Assembly: GCF_003265705.1 (NCBI RefSeq)
Contig: NW_020312935.1
Location: 1,486,373 to 1,550,372 of the forward strand
Origin: Callorhinus ursinus
Taxonomy: Eukaryota > Chordata > Mammalia > Carnivora > Otariidae
Reading direction: 5' to 3'
Length of the DNA: 64,000 nt
The notes beneath the pieces are model-generated. The model ran no database searches, had not been told where the DNA came from, and saw only the letters and a list, made by a program, of their open reading frames with translations. This document shows positions 34,655 to 46,218 of the stretch, piece by piece. The translations under genes and the position numbers were made by a program. The stretch's first letter is position 1. Each line of letters starts with the position of its first letter.

Positions 34655-35011
34655 TGGTGTCTGTCTTCTAAGGCTGCCATAAACTGTGTTGCTTATGAAA
34701 TTTATTTTCACACGGATCCAGAGGCTGGAAGTCCAATATCAACGCGTCAGCAGGGTTGGTTTCCCTCTGACGCCTCTCCCTAGGGCTGGCAGGCGGTGAC
34801 CCTCTCACTCCCTGCGTGCACCCCCGGTATCTCTCTGTGGGTCCAAATTTCCTCTTCTCCACCAGATTGGAGTAGGGCTCACCCTAACAGCCTCACTTTC
34901 ACTTAATGACTCCCTTAAAGAGCCTATCTCCAAACACAGTCATACCTGAGGTACTGGGGTTAGGACTTGAACATATGAGTTGGGCGGGGGACACAATCCA
35001 GCCTATCACAA
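34655..35011 (-). mobile_element. MLT1-family LTR, antisense, near full length
   Basis: 'ctaaggctgccataaactgt', 'gaggctggaagtccaatatc', 'gagcctatctccaaacacag', 'actggggttaggacttgaac' and 'acacaatccagcctatcaca' are all blocks of a reversed MLT1 LTR. Confidence 0.82.
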
Positions 35012-35686
35012 CCGGCATTTCAGAAAGCCCGCCCCGGTTCTGGTAAGGGAGGGCAACTTGGAGAATTAACAGCAGGGGAGGCAGGCGGGGCAGAACCCCG
35101 CAGCAGCCATCCAGCCAGTGAGAGCCTGAAGTCAGGAGGCTCAGGCCGCAGTCTGTGGGGGCCGAACAGCAGCTCACTGAGCCGCCCCACTCTCCAGCTG
35201 GGACTGCCCTTCAGATCCAGGCCGCAGGGAGAAGAGAAGGACAAAGGTGCACTGCCACGCAAAGGCACACCAAAGGCCCGCAGAGTCAGTGTCTGTCGAG
35301 GCCAACAAAGGCCCTAAGCCAGCTATCACCTGTCCTCTGGCCCAGCCATGAGGGGGCCGAATTCCTGGGCAGAGCCTCAGGGGAGAGGTGATACCCCCAT
35401 TGTCCCAACTTGTTCTCAGATTCCAAGTCCTCCTGGCCATCAAAGGAGCCTTGCACCAGGTGGGTTTAGAGCTCACATCAGAGGAGATGGCACCTGCTCT
35501 GACCTGTCCTCCAAGGTTCCAGGTTCCGGGAGCCACTAAGGTGAGCTAAGGTGGGCTCCTCCTGCTCATTCCCAGGTGGTTCATTCCCAAAGAATCTATT
35601 TAGCCACTTCCTTTGGGCCAGGACTCAGCAGCTTCCATCCTCTGTGATTAGAAACCTCTCTCTGCCCCTGTCTCTCTCACACACAT

Positions 35687-35724
<38 letters not shown>

Positions 35725-36016
35725 GACTCGGTCCACAGTTCCCAAAATTCCACCACACAAAGATTTATTCCTTTAGCCCAATCTCCTGGGGCAGAAGAAG
35801 GATGCAGTGCATTAGGTCACCAACACCTTAGTGTGAGTTTATTAATCAGGTTCTTCCCTCTGCATCAGCCAGGCATGAAGAAAGGACCAAGCATTGGAAG
35901 GGAAAGATTACTGAAGAGAGAGGAAGCCGAGAAAAAACAAATGTGAGCAGGGGAGAAGCAACGCGCTTTCTGCTTTTCTTACTTTCTGACCTTTCTTGAT
36001 CAGCCTGATGCTCTAA
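35012..36016. other. Unassigned intergenic stretch with a (CA)n run
   Basis: GC-rich sequence without a recognised gene or transposon. A (CA)n microsatellite lies at 35690-35722. Confidence 0.45.
35690..35722. repeat. (CA)n microsatellite
   Basis: About 16 near-perfect CA units. Confidence 0.95.
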
Positions 36017-36017
36017 G

Positions 36018-36330
36018 TCAGGGCCCAGCCAACTTGTTCCGGAAAGGGCCAGAGAGCAAACGTTTCCGGCTTTGCAGGCTGTGGGGTCTCTGTTGGGAGC
36101 CTGCATTCTGCCATTGCTGTATGTAACCAGCCACAGACAGCATGGCTGGGTCTCTGTGAAGCTTTTATGGACAATGAAATAAGAATTTCATATAATCTTC
36201 ATAAAAATATTATTTTTCTTTCCACTGTTTCCAAGCCCTTACAAATGGAAAAAGCCATCCTTAGCTTGTAGGCCATGCAGACACAGGAGGCAGCTGGACG
36301 TGCCTGAGAGCCACACATCACTAACCCCTG
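36018..36330 (-). mobile_element. hAT-Charlie-type element with an insertion
   Basis: It starts 'cagggcccagccaacttgtt' and ends 'catcactaacccctg', with 'tttatggacaatgaaataag' inside. An extra AT-rich stretch makes it longer than its relatives. Confidence 0.6.
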
Positions 36331-36708
36331 CTCCTCATGAGAGACACAACTTGCACCTTTCCCATCAAACCATCCTCTCTGCAAGGACAAGCCCTTGGTC
36401 ACCCTTTGCTATTCGCCATCTTTGCTTCCCCTTCTCCAGACCTAGGGAAAAAAAGCAGCTCCTTGTTCTGCGTGTTTGGCCCATGATCCCCGGGGATTTG
36501 CTCTCAAGTGTGGAGATGACAGGGTGATAAACGGCGGGAGGCTGCAGAACCGTGGCCTTGGGGTTCGTGCTGGCTGACTGAGAAGTGAGCCAGGAGGGGT
36601 TCCATCCGCCTACTCCTCCCCAGTCCACACCCCATGCATCAGGCCCCAAGGGTCCCATGTGCCACGCTCCTGGGCCACCTTTTAGGCACCTCTCCCAACT
36701 TACCTAAG
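36331..36708. other. Unassigned intergenic stretch
   Basis: Nothing recognised. Confidence 0.4.
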
Positions 36709-36710
36709 GT

Positions 36711-36725
36711 ATTTATTATTATTAC

Positions 36726-36756
<31 letters not shown>

Positions 36757-36757
36757 G
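36711..36757. repeat. (ATT)n microsatellite
   Basis: About 15 ATT units with a single ACT variant. Confidence 0.95.
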
Positions 36758-36864
36758 CCAACTAACTTTAGGTATACACCCATTACTAAGAACAACACTC
36801 TCTCTGTAGTGAGTATACTTAGTCTGGGCAGGCCCCACAGAAACCTCCTCTGGCTCGTGTTTAC

Positions 36865-37150
36865 TAAGGGGCCAGGCTTTGTATTAAGTGCTATACATGT
36901 CCTTAGTGCTCTCAGGAACCTGGGACTTCAGTACTAGTATTATCCTCGTCTTATGGATGAGAAAACAGAGACTAAAAACATTAACCCAACACCCAAGGTC
37001 ACACAGCTGACTCCGAGCCAGATTCTTTGTGCTCCCCGGGCTCTCCCTACCTTGCAGCCGCCCTGCAATATTATATTATGATCCCAATTCCTCAGATGCA
37101 GAAATAGAAACTCCAAGAAGTTAAAGTCTTGGTCCAAGTTCAAGCAGCTG
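36865..37150 (-). mobile_element. Two MIR fragments in tandem, antisense
   Basis: 'tattatcctcgtcttatgga' with 'aaggtcacacagctgactcc' is one reversed MIR. 'atcccaattcctcagatgca' with 'cttggtccaagttcaagcag' is a second one directly after it. Confidence 0.62.
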
Positions 37151-37559
37151 ATGAGCGGTGCTGCGAGAGCTCTGGGTTAGCATTGCTGACACACCGAGAT
37201 TCTGGAAACTGCCCTGCCCTCATGTGAAAACGCCCACTTCTAGACACCATCAGAAACTGGGGTCCTGACTGCAGAGCTGGGCTTCCCAGCAAGTGGCAAG
37301 AGAGATTTTAGCCTGAAACTATGTCTTAGGTCTGACCTGAAAGCAGAGCCCAAGACAGGGGCAGGTGAGTTATTGAGGGAAGGGGGAGGGGGCCCAGGAG
37401 AAACCCGGGAGGAGCAGGGAAGGGGGAGGGGGCAAGGGGAAAAGCCAGGCAGAGGTACAGGGTCAGCCGGTCTGACCTTGGCGGGACCCCACAGGGGGTC
37501 CTGGCGCATGAATGGTACCACAGGGTTATCCCACCTTGAGGCGAGGGGCCGGCGCATGG

Positions 37560-38314
37560 TGTTGTGTACCCGTCAGTCATTGGCTGTGGGTCGTCCCCCG
37601 TGGGATTGTGGGGAGCATCTCTGGACAAGGTGGCAATTCTCCAGAGGACGATGCCCTAGCAGTCAACACCCACTGCTGCTGGAGAATGCTGTCCCGTTGT
37701 TAGAAGCACCTTGGCAGGGCGCCATTGGCATCTACTATAAACAGGTGACCCTGGAGGCCCAGACCTCACTAACTGGCTCTGCTACTCCTGGAAAACCACA
37801 TTCGCTTCCCTACCCTTCTCCCCCTCTTCCTCTCATCCTTCTGGACCTCCTCCTTTGTCACCCTCCAGCCCCGGCTGGGCTGGGCTTGGCCTGGGCTTCC
37901 GGCTCCTGTCTCAGACCATCGGCAATCCCAGTTGGAGCTGAAGGTTCCAGGAAGTGTCCCACTGTGGTCTCTTCCAGCCTAGACCTGCTCCCCACAAGCC
38001 CCATCCTGGGGCCTGCCTCTGAGGGAATTCCCAGCGACACGATCAGGAAGGCAAGGCAGGGCACAGCCCTGAGCCAGGCCTGGGGAAGAGTGAATGAGGG
38101 GGAGGCTGAGAGCCAGCCCCTCCCCACCAGCAGGTGCGGCAGCCTCCAGCAGAGAGAGGAGCTGCCCTCCTGAGGGCAGCCCGAATGGGCCCGTTGCCTG
38201 GCCCTTGATTGCCAGGAGTTGAGCTGGCCAGGTCAGTGCCTGGGGTCATTTCTAGAGCCTCCAGAGCGTCCTGATTCTAAACACAGAAACAGTCTCTTCC
38301 ACTCTGCTGCCCTC
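37560..38314. other. Unassigned GC-rich intergenic stretch
   Basis: A 266-codon plus-strand frame (37373-38173) spans this part. It is proline- and glycine-rich, has no domain, overlaps open frames in other registers, and is best read as chance in GC-rich sequence. Confidence 0.45.
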
Positions 38315-38316
38315 CA

Positions 38317-38460
38317 TTCATTCATTCATTCATTCATTCATTCAACAATTATTCGCTGAGTGCCTAGGAGAGCTGGGGAAATACGAACAAAACAGACGGG
38401 TCCCTACTTCCATTCCAGGGGGGTGACAAAGAACTGAGTGTAGCAGGGTCACAGATCACT
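38317..38460 (-). mobile_element. L2 3' end, antisense, with (ATTC)n
   Basis: Seven ATTC units, then 'caacaattattcgctgagtg', 'cctaggagagctggggaaat' and 'gaacaaaacagacgggtccc', are the reversed L2 3' end whose terminal repeat has expanded. Confidence 0.8.
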
Positions 38461-39430
38461 CAGACAGATGCACAAGGAATATACAGGTTTTTTGTTTCCC
38501 ATAGTTGATGTAATCATCCACCTATTGTTCCCAGCCTGCTGGGAAGCAGGGACAGGAACGGGGGAGCATGCTTTAAAACTGCCCATTTACGGCACCACCA
38601 TGCTGTTTTCACTTAGAAGGGAACTTTTGGAGGAGTTAGTTTCTTTTGGATAGATGCTGTCTCTTCCATCTTTTTCCTGCCTCTGTCTGCAGGACAGTGT
38701 CTGAGTGTGAGGGAGGGCAGGGGTTACCAGATAACTAGTGGTGGGGGGAAGAGGTCACTTGGAGAAACACTGGGTCCTCCCCGTGGCCTCTGGTCCAGAA
38801 TGGCAGCCTTGTCCCTCCCCGCCTGGACCGCTCAGGTGCGTCCAGTCCTATCTGGGGGGGCAGCAACTACCATTGGGCAACCCCCATCCCCATCCTTGGC
38901 CACAGGTCCCACCTCGGCATGGACGAATTAAATTTTAAATGAATTCACTCACGGATGGAATGCGGCCCTTATCTTTGAGCACTTCATTCCAACATCCCTG
39001 CCGCATCCTGGGACATCCTGGAAGAGGGACATGGGACACTGCTCCTTCAGGGACCCTTTTCCCAGCCTTGGTGAAAGGTTCTAAATTCCTGGCCACCAGG
39101 AAGTCCCAGGCTGGCAGGAAACAGAGCAGGCTTGTTTGCAAATGGAGCCCAGGATTCCCTGCCAGTTCCCTGAGCAGAGGCCAAGCCAGCCTCACACGGA
39201 GGCCACACAGATTTGGATTCAGGGCAGCTCTATCTCCCTTTGCCCCCCTTGCCTGAGTCTTGCCTTTCTCCAGTTTCTCCAACCCTTTCTTTAGCAATCC
39301 CGTCCCACCTTCTGAAAAGAGGAGGTGACCGGCTCCCAGCTAGGCTCAGAGAATATGAAGGGACTCTTCCGGATTCACAAAGCAAATAGGTGGATCTAGA
39401 ACCCAATTATTCTGCGATCCCACCCAATGA
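38461..39430. other. Unassigned intergenic stretch
   Basis: No repeat, exon or RNA gene was recognised. Confidence 0.4.
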
Positions 39431-39434
39431 TAAA

Positions 39435-39612
39435 GAGAATAAAAGCAGCTAATATCTATCACTCTGTGCCAAACACTGTGCTAAATAATTTCCATAAGTC
39501 ATTCTACTGACATGTACAACAGTCCTTCCACATGGGTTCTATTATGGTCCCTATTTCATAGAAAAAACTGAGACTTGGAGAGGTTGGAGAGAGCCTAGAA
39601 CTCTTTCTACTA
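39435..39612 (-). mobile_element. MIR, antisense
   Basis: 'tgccaaacactgtgctaaat' and 'attatggtccctatttcata', then 'gagacttggagaggttggag', are in reversed MIR order. Confidence 0.68.
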
Positions 39613-39614
39613 GA

Positions 39615-39800
39615 TCAGGCATCAGTGAACTATGTCCTACAGGCCAAATCCAGCTCACCACATGTTTTTGTAAATAAAGTTTTATTGAAACAGAGTGATG
39701 TTCATTTGTTCATTTGTTTGCATATTGTCTGTGGCGGCTTTCGTGCCACAGTGGCAGAGTTGAGTAGTTGAGACAGAGACCCTGTGATCTCCCTGCACTG
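39615..39800 (+). mobile_element. hAT-Charlie-type nonautonomous DNA transposon
   Basis: 'catcagtgaactatgtccta', 'tgtaaataaagttttattga' and 'attgtctgtggcggctttcg' match the copy at 33683. Confidence 0.82.
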
Positions 39801-40329
39801 CCCCCGCTCCCAGTCCCCAGCCACAGCTGACTGGATCAGGGGGTGGGTACCATGCACAGCAACCTAGGATCTGAATGGCCCAACACAAAAGGATGACCTA
39901 GACCAATCACATTCTTCCCTTAGGAATTTGGAATAGGGAAAGAGAGAGGCCGAGGCTATGGGGAGAAATGGAAGCTGTGACTCGTGAGGACAAACTGACG
40001 CTGGGTGGCTATGGGTAGGAAGGAAAAGGCAAGGTGTGAGGACGCTTGCTGTGTGAGAGAAGAAAAATGGAGGAAGGATCCAGATGGAGAGAGAATCTGT
40101 GAAAGAGGGGCCCTGCTACCCTAAGAAAACAGTAAAGACAGAAGCCTTGGTTCCAAAATGTTTCCCAAGTCCAGCTTCCGTTAGAACAACTGCCCTCTTC
40201 TTGGGTTAGGAGTTGGAACTTTTTGGTTGCAAACGAAACAAAATCCAACACTAATGGGTGTATATCGATTCATGTAACAGAGGAGTCCAAAGGTACTTCA
40301 GGCTCGGCTTGATCCAACAGTTCAAATAA
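39801..40329. other. Unassigned intergenic stretch
   Basis: A segment near 40200-40325 ('tatcgattcatgtaacagag') resembles an old dispersed repeat that I cannot name. Otherwise nothing recognised. Confidence 0.35.
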
Positions 40330-40542
40330 TGTCAAAGGCCAAAGAAATGTAAAAAAATAAAATAAAATAAAATTTCCTTACAACTTGCAGCCCATTAACA
40401 AGTACCTGAGACAGGCAGAGTGACCTCCCTCAAGGAATTCAACTGCCTTGATGTTAATACTTTGCTAGCCACAAAAAGCTACCTTACCTTGACATTAGCC
40501 TGACCTCCTGGATCCTGTAAGTCTTCTTTAAAATCCCTTTGG

Positions 40543-40753
40543 TTGGGGCACCTGGGTGGCTCAGTCGGTTGAGCGTCTGCCTTCGGCTCAGGTCATGATC
40601 CCGGGGTCCTGGGATTGAGCCCTGCATCAGGCTCCCTGCTCAGCGGGAAGCCTGCTTCTCCCTCTCTCTCTGCTGCTCCCCCTGCTTGTGCTCTATCCCT
40701 CTCTCTCTCAAATAAATAATAAAATCTTAAAAAAATTTTTTTAAAAATAAATA
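40543..40753 (+). mobile_element. SINEC, first of a same-site pair
   Basis: It starts ttggggcacctgggtggctc, has 'cgtctgccttcggctcaggt' and 'ctgctgctccccctgcttgt', and ends in an A/T-rich tail. The target-site duplication aaaatccctttgg lies at 40530-40542 and 40754-40766. Confidence 0.93.
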
Positions 40754-40766
40754 AAAATCCCTTTGG

Positions 40767-40952
40767 AGGTGCACCTGGGTGGCTCAGTCGGTTGGTTAGG
40801 CATCCGACTCTTGATTTCAGGTCAGGTCATGATCTTAGGGTCTGAGATGGAGCCCCGTGTTGGGCTCCACACTCAGCAGGGAGTCTGCTTGAGATTCTTT
40901 CTCTCCTTCTCCCTCTCTAAAAAAAAAATAAAAAATAAAAGATAAATAAATA
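40767..40952 (+). mobile_element. SINEC (older type), second of a same-site pair
   Basis: It starts aggtgcacctgggtggctca, has the older 'catccgactcttgatttcag' segment and ends in an A-rich tail. It is flanked by aaaatccctttgg at 40754-40766 and 40953-40965, the same 13 bases that bound the first SINE. Confidence 0.92.
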
Positions 40953-41599
40953 AAAATCCCTTTGGAAACTTCCTTTATCTCTACCCCCCCCCAAGATATA
41001 TGTTAACAATCATCCTTCAAACACATGGCCCACTGATATACATCTGAATGGTCTCATGAATCTTATCCATACAGCAGTAGCCCCTCAAGGTCCTGGAAGT
41101 TTTGCTCCAAATTCCTTAGAGACTTACACTCTATCCCTAATCCCCACTAACTAAAAAGTATATAATCAGTCACTCCTCACAATCCCAGTGCAGAGCTTCC
41201 TGTCCACGGGCCCTGTTCCTGTGCTATAATAAAACCACTTTTTTTGTACCAAAAATGTCTCAAGAATTCTTTCTTGACCATTGCTCTGGGACCCCAACAT
41301 CACATCAACCCAATGTCTTACAGTTTCTCTGCCGAACCTTTTGCAAGAGGGGCTTCATCCTCAGTTTCCTCTCTGTGCCCTTCCCCATCTTAGGCCCCTC
41401 ATGGTCTCAAGATGGCTGCAGCAATGCCAGACCTCACAGCTTCACACCAGAACACCTGCAAGTGGAGATGGAGCCCTTTCTGTAGCTGTCCACATTCTGA
41501 GATACAATCTCTCATTGCCTATCCCTGAACCGATCACGTTGGCCAGGTGGATGGGCTACATTGACTGGATTAGACTTATCATCTGCCATCAGTTTTCCC

Positions 41600-41800
41600 A
41601 TCTATAATAACATTTGAGTGCTTATGATGTTCCAGGCCCTACATCACCCTTTACATGTGTTACCATGTTTAACCCTCACAAAAGGCATACAAGAAAGCTA
41701 CTAGAATTATCCTCATTTCACCCATGAGAAAATGAAAGCTCAGAGAGGGTAGACACCTTGCCTAGGGTCACACAGCCATCACTTGGCAGAACTGCTGATT
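41600..41800 (-). mobile_element. MIR, antisense
   Basis: 'tgttccaggccctacatcac', 'attatcctcatttcacccat', 'gaaagctcagagagggtaga' and 'ctagggtcacacagccatca' are in reversed MIR order. Confidence 0.78.
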
Positions 41801-43440
41801 AGCAGCAGAAGCAAAAGCTGAAAGGGACCTATGGGATTATGGAGCCTGAGCTCTCAGCCCCCATGCTCTGCCTGTTGGGGGAGGGTGTCACTCACCAGCC
41901 CCCACTATTGTTATTCCACACCCTGTTGCTATTCTGGTGCCCCAAATCCCTTCCTTGGCGGCAACTATTTTGTCCATAGATGCTCAGGTTTCAGACTGAG
42001 TTTACTCAAAAGTCCTGCTCCCACCTCTGGGTTCCTCTGGACTCTATTCTACTCCACCTGATCTGTTTCCATGGAAACTGCTGGGCTCCTGCATCCCTTT
42101 TAACCTCCTTCCTGGGAAGTAAGGCCAGCTTTCTGGCACCTGGGTAGCCAGGCCTGACCATTACAAAGACCAAAGAAGCAATATCTGGAAGAAATAGTTC
42201 CAGGCAGAGGGAGGAACTCGATTGGGTTTCTGGTTTTCTCTTTGATGTGCTCCAAATTAACACCAGGTGCTCTGAGGAGCCCTGCCAATTATCCGGGCCC
42301 AGTGGGTGCTGGCTGCAAAGTTGTCATCTGTTCTCCAGACTCACACCACCTCACCGTCAACAGGCCCCCCCTCTCCCTTTGGAAAGCGACTCTGGGCCCT
42401 GAGGCAGAGAGCAAGTCGGGCAAGGCGTCCTGTGGCCAGATTCTAGGAAGCACATTGCACACACTTGGGGGGAGGTGGGGGACCTGGCACCTGGTCCCCA
42501 AGGACTCCATACACCCTGGAAACTGGAAACTGCAGCAGCCAGAATGTTCTCAGTATCCCACCCCTGCTGGGTCTCGGTTGGGTGTTAATCTCTCCGAGCT
42601 TTGGTATCCTTATATTTAAAATGGGCACTGCCCATCCGATAGGCTAGTTTTAAGGCCCAAACCAAACAAGACATATCAAGCCCTCTATCAAAGCATTTAA
42701 AGGTATCCTTGTGGTCATCATTCTTATTAGTGTTATAAAATGTGAGAAGGAGGTCCTGGGAGAGTAGCAAAACCTCAGGCATCTAAGCGAATTACAAGAG
42801 TCTCCATTCATGGAGATACAAGCGTAATCACTGCTTTCAAATATGCCCCTCGAATCTCTGTTTCATCCCTTAGCGATTTCCTATTCTGAGTCCATGGTTT
42901 TCTCTTCATGTTTAGTTTAAACTTGATCCAGTCTAACCTAAAACTCCAGTCTTTTCTCGGATTAAAAGTTTCCCATTCCCCGCACTGCAGCCAGACAAGG
43001 TCCTGGGCTCCCTCCTGGGCTGAGCATGACAGGGAGGTGGGGGGGGGTGGCCGCTGGCTCTGAGACATCCCCCCCCAGGAGGAGAAGTGGGGAGGAGCTC
43101 TTCTCACGGGTCTGGTCCCCGTGGGATGGGGGAGCTGCTGGTCTCCGGAGAGTCAGGGGATCCAGCAGAGTGGAATGAAAGTTTTCCTAGAGCCCTGACT
43201 TCCTTCAACACCAAAGGCTGAGCAGCAGGTCTGGCTTCCGCACCACCCTTAAACTCCATGTACCTTTCTCAGGAGGCACAGCCACCTCCAAAGGCTGCAC
43301 ACAACAGGGATGGGGTGCAATCCTTCTAGGCACTGGACAGGACAGCGTGGGCTTTCAGACAACTCTAAGTCCGAAACAGCACCATTTCTGTCTTCACATG
43401 GGGCCAAGGCTCAAGACTCCAAGGCCCATGGCCTTGGTTA
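41801..43440. other. Unassigned intergenic stretch
   Basis: About 1.6 kb of mixed composition without a recognised gene or repeat. Several open frames of 100-130 codons overlap on both strands in the GC-rich part and look random. Confidence 0.4.
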
Positions 43441-43456
43441 AAGAGAAGGACAGGCA

Positions 43457-43700
43457 GGGGCGCCTGGGTGGCTCAGTCGGTTAAGCGTCTGCCTTCGGCT
43501 CAGGTCACGATCCCAGGGTCCTGGGATGGAGCCCCGCATCGGGCTCCCTGCTCCGCGGGAAGCCTGCTTCTCCCTCTCCCACTCCCCCTGCTCGTGTTCC
43601 CTCTCTCGCTGTGTCTCTCTCTGTCACATAAATAAATAAAAATCTTTAAAAAAAAAAAAAAGAAAGAAAAATGCAAGTTTCCATTTAAAAAAAAAAAAAG
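43457..43700 (+). mobile_element. SINEC, full length, long A-rich tail
   Basis: It runs from ggggcgcctgggtggctcag through 'cgtctgccttcggctcaggt', 'ctcccactccccctgctcgt' and 'ctgtcacataaataaataaa' to a double A-run. The 15-base target-site duplication agagaaggacaggca is perfect at 43442-43456 and 43701-43715, so this copy is probably recent. Confidence 0.95.
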
Positions 43701-43824
43701 AGAGAAGGACAGGCATCGTGAGTCCCTCAGACAGGAGGTGCCTGGCAAGTGCGGTACTTGGCCCCTTTTCAGAACAACAAGAAAAATTCCTCCTAATATC
43801 CTGTGTTCATATAATAACCACGTT

Positions 43825-44035
43825 TTAGTTAAGCACATACCACTGCCAGGATTCTTGCTAGCTAACTCCTTGACTACATTACTTTTGTTCCTTACACTGA
43901 CTGTGTGTGACCGATATCACTTTTATGACCTCTATTTTTTCCTAAGGGTCAAAGAGCTTGCTCATGGCCTCACAACTATTAAGTGGGTTTTGAGCCCGCA
44001 GCTTTCCGACCCCTGAGCAGAGCTTGTAACTCCTC
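43825..44035 (-). mobile_element. MIR-like fragment, antisense
   Basis: 'gagcttgctcatggcctcac' and 'gggttttgagcccgcagctt' fit the reversed MIR core. Confidence 0.5.
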
Positions 44036-44669
44036 AACATGACTGCTTCTGCAGTGCTTGGCTTGGGGATGAAGGACGAAGGGACTTACTTGGGCTTTGC
44101 AGCCCTCTGTATCTGAGATGGGCCCAGGGATGGGCCTCCCAGAAAGACTCCAATCATGCATCTAAAATGAATGATGCAGGGCTGTCCCAAGGCAGAGTTG
44201 GAGGTCACTATGGCCACACTGCAATCATGTCCAGGACCTCCCCCAGGCAAGCCAACATCCCTCCACACACACACCCAACCCCCATCTCAGCAGCTCTGGA
44301 AAGTAGGAAGCAAGAGCTCTAATCTCTTCCTCACCAGGAAAACCAAAGCAGCAAGGAGGTACTGGCTCGCTGGGATGGGCTCGCTGGCCCCACAGATCTG
44401 GGCCAGGGAAGAGGCAGGAGGGGAGGAAGGGGAGCCCAAAGGACAGTGTCAGAGCTGGAAGGGGCTGAGCCTATCCCCTGCAGGGCTCTGCAGCACTGTG
44501 GTGAAGAGCTTGTGTTCAGACTTCCCCTTGACCTCCTTGTGGGGCTGGCCCCTTTGGGAGCCATCGCTACCCCAGGAGAGGGATGCTGGCCAAGGAATCT
44601 CTTGCCAAGCTAATCACTGTTGATCTCTGGCTCCATGAAGGGCAGTGGGAACATCAATTCATTTAAACC
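44036..44669. other. Unassigned intergenic stretch
   Basis: GC-rich; a 150-codon plus-strand frame (44171-44623) has no recognisable domain. Confidence 0.4.
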
Positions 44670-44830
44670 TCAGAACAATCCTGAGAGGTAAATACCCACG
44701 TTCCCATTTTGCAGAAGAGAAAATTTGAGACACGAATAGGTTATGTAATTTGCCCAAGGTCACACAGCTTATTCTGGGATTCAAACCTGATTCTAGGGTG
44801 CCTACCCTTAACCACTGAGCCATTCTGCCT
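44670..44830 (-). mobile_element. MIR, antisense
   Basis: 'cccattttgcagaagagaaa', 'tttgcccaaggtcacacagc' and 'gggattcaaacctgattcta' are a clear reversed MIR core. Confidence 0.8.
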
Positions 44831-45745
44831 CCCCACAGGCAGTGCAAGAGAAATCCCCAGCAACTCTGGTGAATTTCCCGGCCAGGGGCTCTCCTCTGGC
44901 ACAAGACGGAGGGGAAGAACTCCTTTTCTCCTCTAGTGTGTTCCTGCAAGAAACTCTAAGCACATCTGCTCTGAGCAAAATCAAGTGGTTTTGGAGCCTT
45001 CGCTCTGTACTGTCCCTTTGAGTCTGGCTCTAGGCTCATCCCTCCCTCCAAGGGACAACCTTCACCCTCTGTCTCCTGCCGACTCCTCTGGCCCAGCGAC
45101 CTTGTTTTTGATTCTCACTTACCTCCTTCCCTTTCGCTCTCCCCTCAGAAGGCAGTTCAGCTAACACTCATTAGCACGTGTTAATGAGCATCAATTCATT
45201 TCTCAGTCGCTCAGCAGGAGAGGGGAGAAAGGAGGGCTGCTCCAGGGGTAATGGGTGCACGGGGCCTGGAGGATCCAGGGCTCAAGCTCCTGGAGAGAAT
45301 GGGGAGGGAGCCCAGTGCCCAGCTTGGGGAGTCCTGGTCTGCTGTCCTCAGGACTGTGCCCTCAGCAGCTACTTCTGTTTTCTCTGAGACCAGCACGGAA
45401 CATTCCTAGTCAGCAGTGAATGTTCTCTGCCCACTGGCGGAGGCAGATTCCCAGGATGTCCTTAGGTGAGTGCAGTTAAGCCCCCGCAGCGGAGGTAGTT
45501 CAGACACTCCTTGAACTGTCTCAAAGCCCCCAGAGCCTGTCCAGGGTGAGGCAGGGAACCACACCACAGAGGGACATAGTCAGTCAGAGGAGGGCAACAA
45601 CCAAGACCCAAGGAGACCGTGGAAGTCCTTCCTCCCCTCCATCTGGATCCTCCCTGGGTGTCTCTGATTCCAGCCGCACGCCCCCCAACAAAGCCTTGAG
45701 AACTCTTGGCTTCTCCCCAAGTATGGGCTGCACCGAGGGACCAGG
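44831..45745. other. Unassigned sequence upstream of CALB2
   Basis: Nothing recognised. It is non-repetitive and close to the promoter, so it is a reasonable place for distal regulatory elements. Confidence 0.4.
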
Positions 45746-45748
45746 AGA

Positions 45749-45875
45749 GCATGGGAAAGCGCTGGGTTCAAATTCTAGCTCGGCCCCTCTTTGCTAGGCA
45801 AGTCATGTCGTCATTTTTTAGTCTCAAGTCCCCTCCTCAGAAAAGTGGTCCCTGTTCTTCCTGCTGTGGAAGGGT
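45749..45875 (+). mobile_element. MIR fragment near the CALB2 promoter
   Basis: 'agcgctgggttcaaattcta' and 'gctaggcaagtcatgtcgtc' fit the MIR core, ending about 390 bases upstream of the TATA box. Confidence 0.6.
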
Positions 45876-45943
45876 CAGACGAGAGGAGGCCTGAGAGACC
45901 TAGAGAACCGCGAAGTGCAGGTGCTAACTACTTGTCAAGCTTG

Positions 45944-45992
45944 TATTATTATTACTATTCGTGGCGTTGCTGTTACTATTATTACTACTGCT
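45944..45992. repeat. Imperfect (ATT/ACT) triplet tract upstream of CALB2
   Basis: Two clusters of ATT and ACT triplets are separated by 'cgtggcgttgctg'. The tract ends about 40 bases before the CpG-rich promoter. Confidence 0.75.
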
Positions 45993-46141
45993 CCCGCTAG
46001 TAACAATACGGGGTGCCGGCTGCACTCAAGAAGGTCAGAGAGAGGCAAGAGCAACCTCTCCCCCGCCTCCGCAGCGGGGGACCTCTGCTTCCCTGCCCGC
46101 GCGCCAAGCGGTCTCTATGCACCCACCGCGTCCCCACTCCG

Positions 46142-46154
46142 CGCCCCCTGGCCG
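46142..46154 (-). promoter_or_regulatory. CTCF-like core motif, upstream copy
   Basis: CGCCCCCTGGCCG matches the reverse-complement CTCF core at 11 of 13 positions by my count. It lies 120 bases upstream of the TATA box. Motif match only. Confidence 0.3.
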
Positions 46155-46218
46155 AACCCCCGCGCCTCCGCCGCTGCCGCCGCCCCGCCGACACCCTGGC
46201 CGATTCTCTGAGCGCGCG

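Larger units (their letters stand above)
40330..41305 (+). mobile_element. Probable ERV1-type solitary LTR, split by two SINEs
   Basis: LTR-like features in order: a possible start tgtcaaaggcc (40330), a TATA-like box gtatataatcag (41158-41170), a polyadenylation signal aataaaa (41228), then 'tctcaagaattctttcttga'. Without the SINE pair the length is about 550 bases, normal for such an LTR. No internal retroviral genes are present. The borders are uncertain. Confidence 0.5.

Noticed and set aside
37373..38173. 266-codon plus-strand open frame
   Set aside because: It is G/P/R/S-rich with no domain or splice or codon-use signal, and it overlaps minus-strand frames of similar quality.
40330..41305. 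A complete endogenous retrovirus at the LTR-like sequence
   Set aside because: No gag, pol or env-like frame and no second LTR is present nearby. A solitary LTR is the most that can be said.
30489..45000. Search for a CRISPR, phage or operon-like system
   Set aside because: The window is mammalian nuclear DNA. All tandem repeats seen are microsatellites or SINE tails, and no prokaryotic gene organisation was found.
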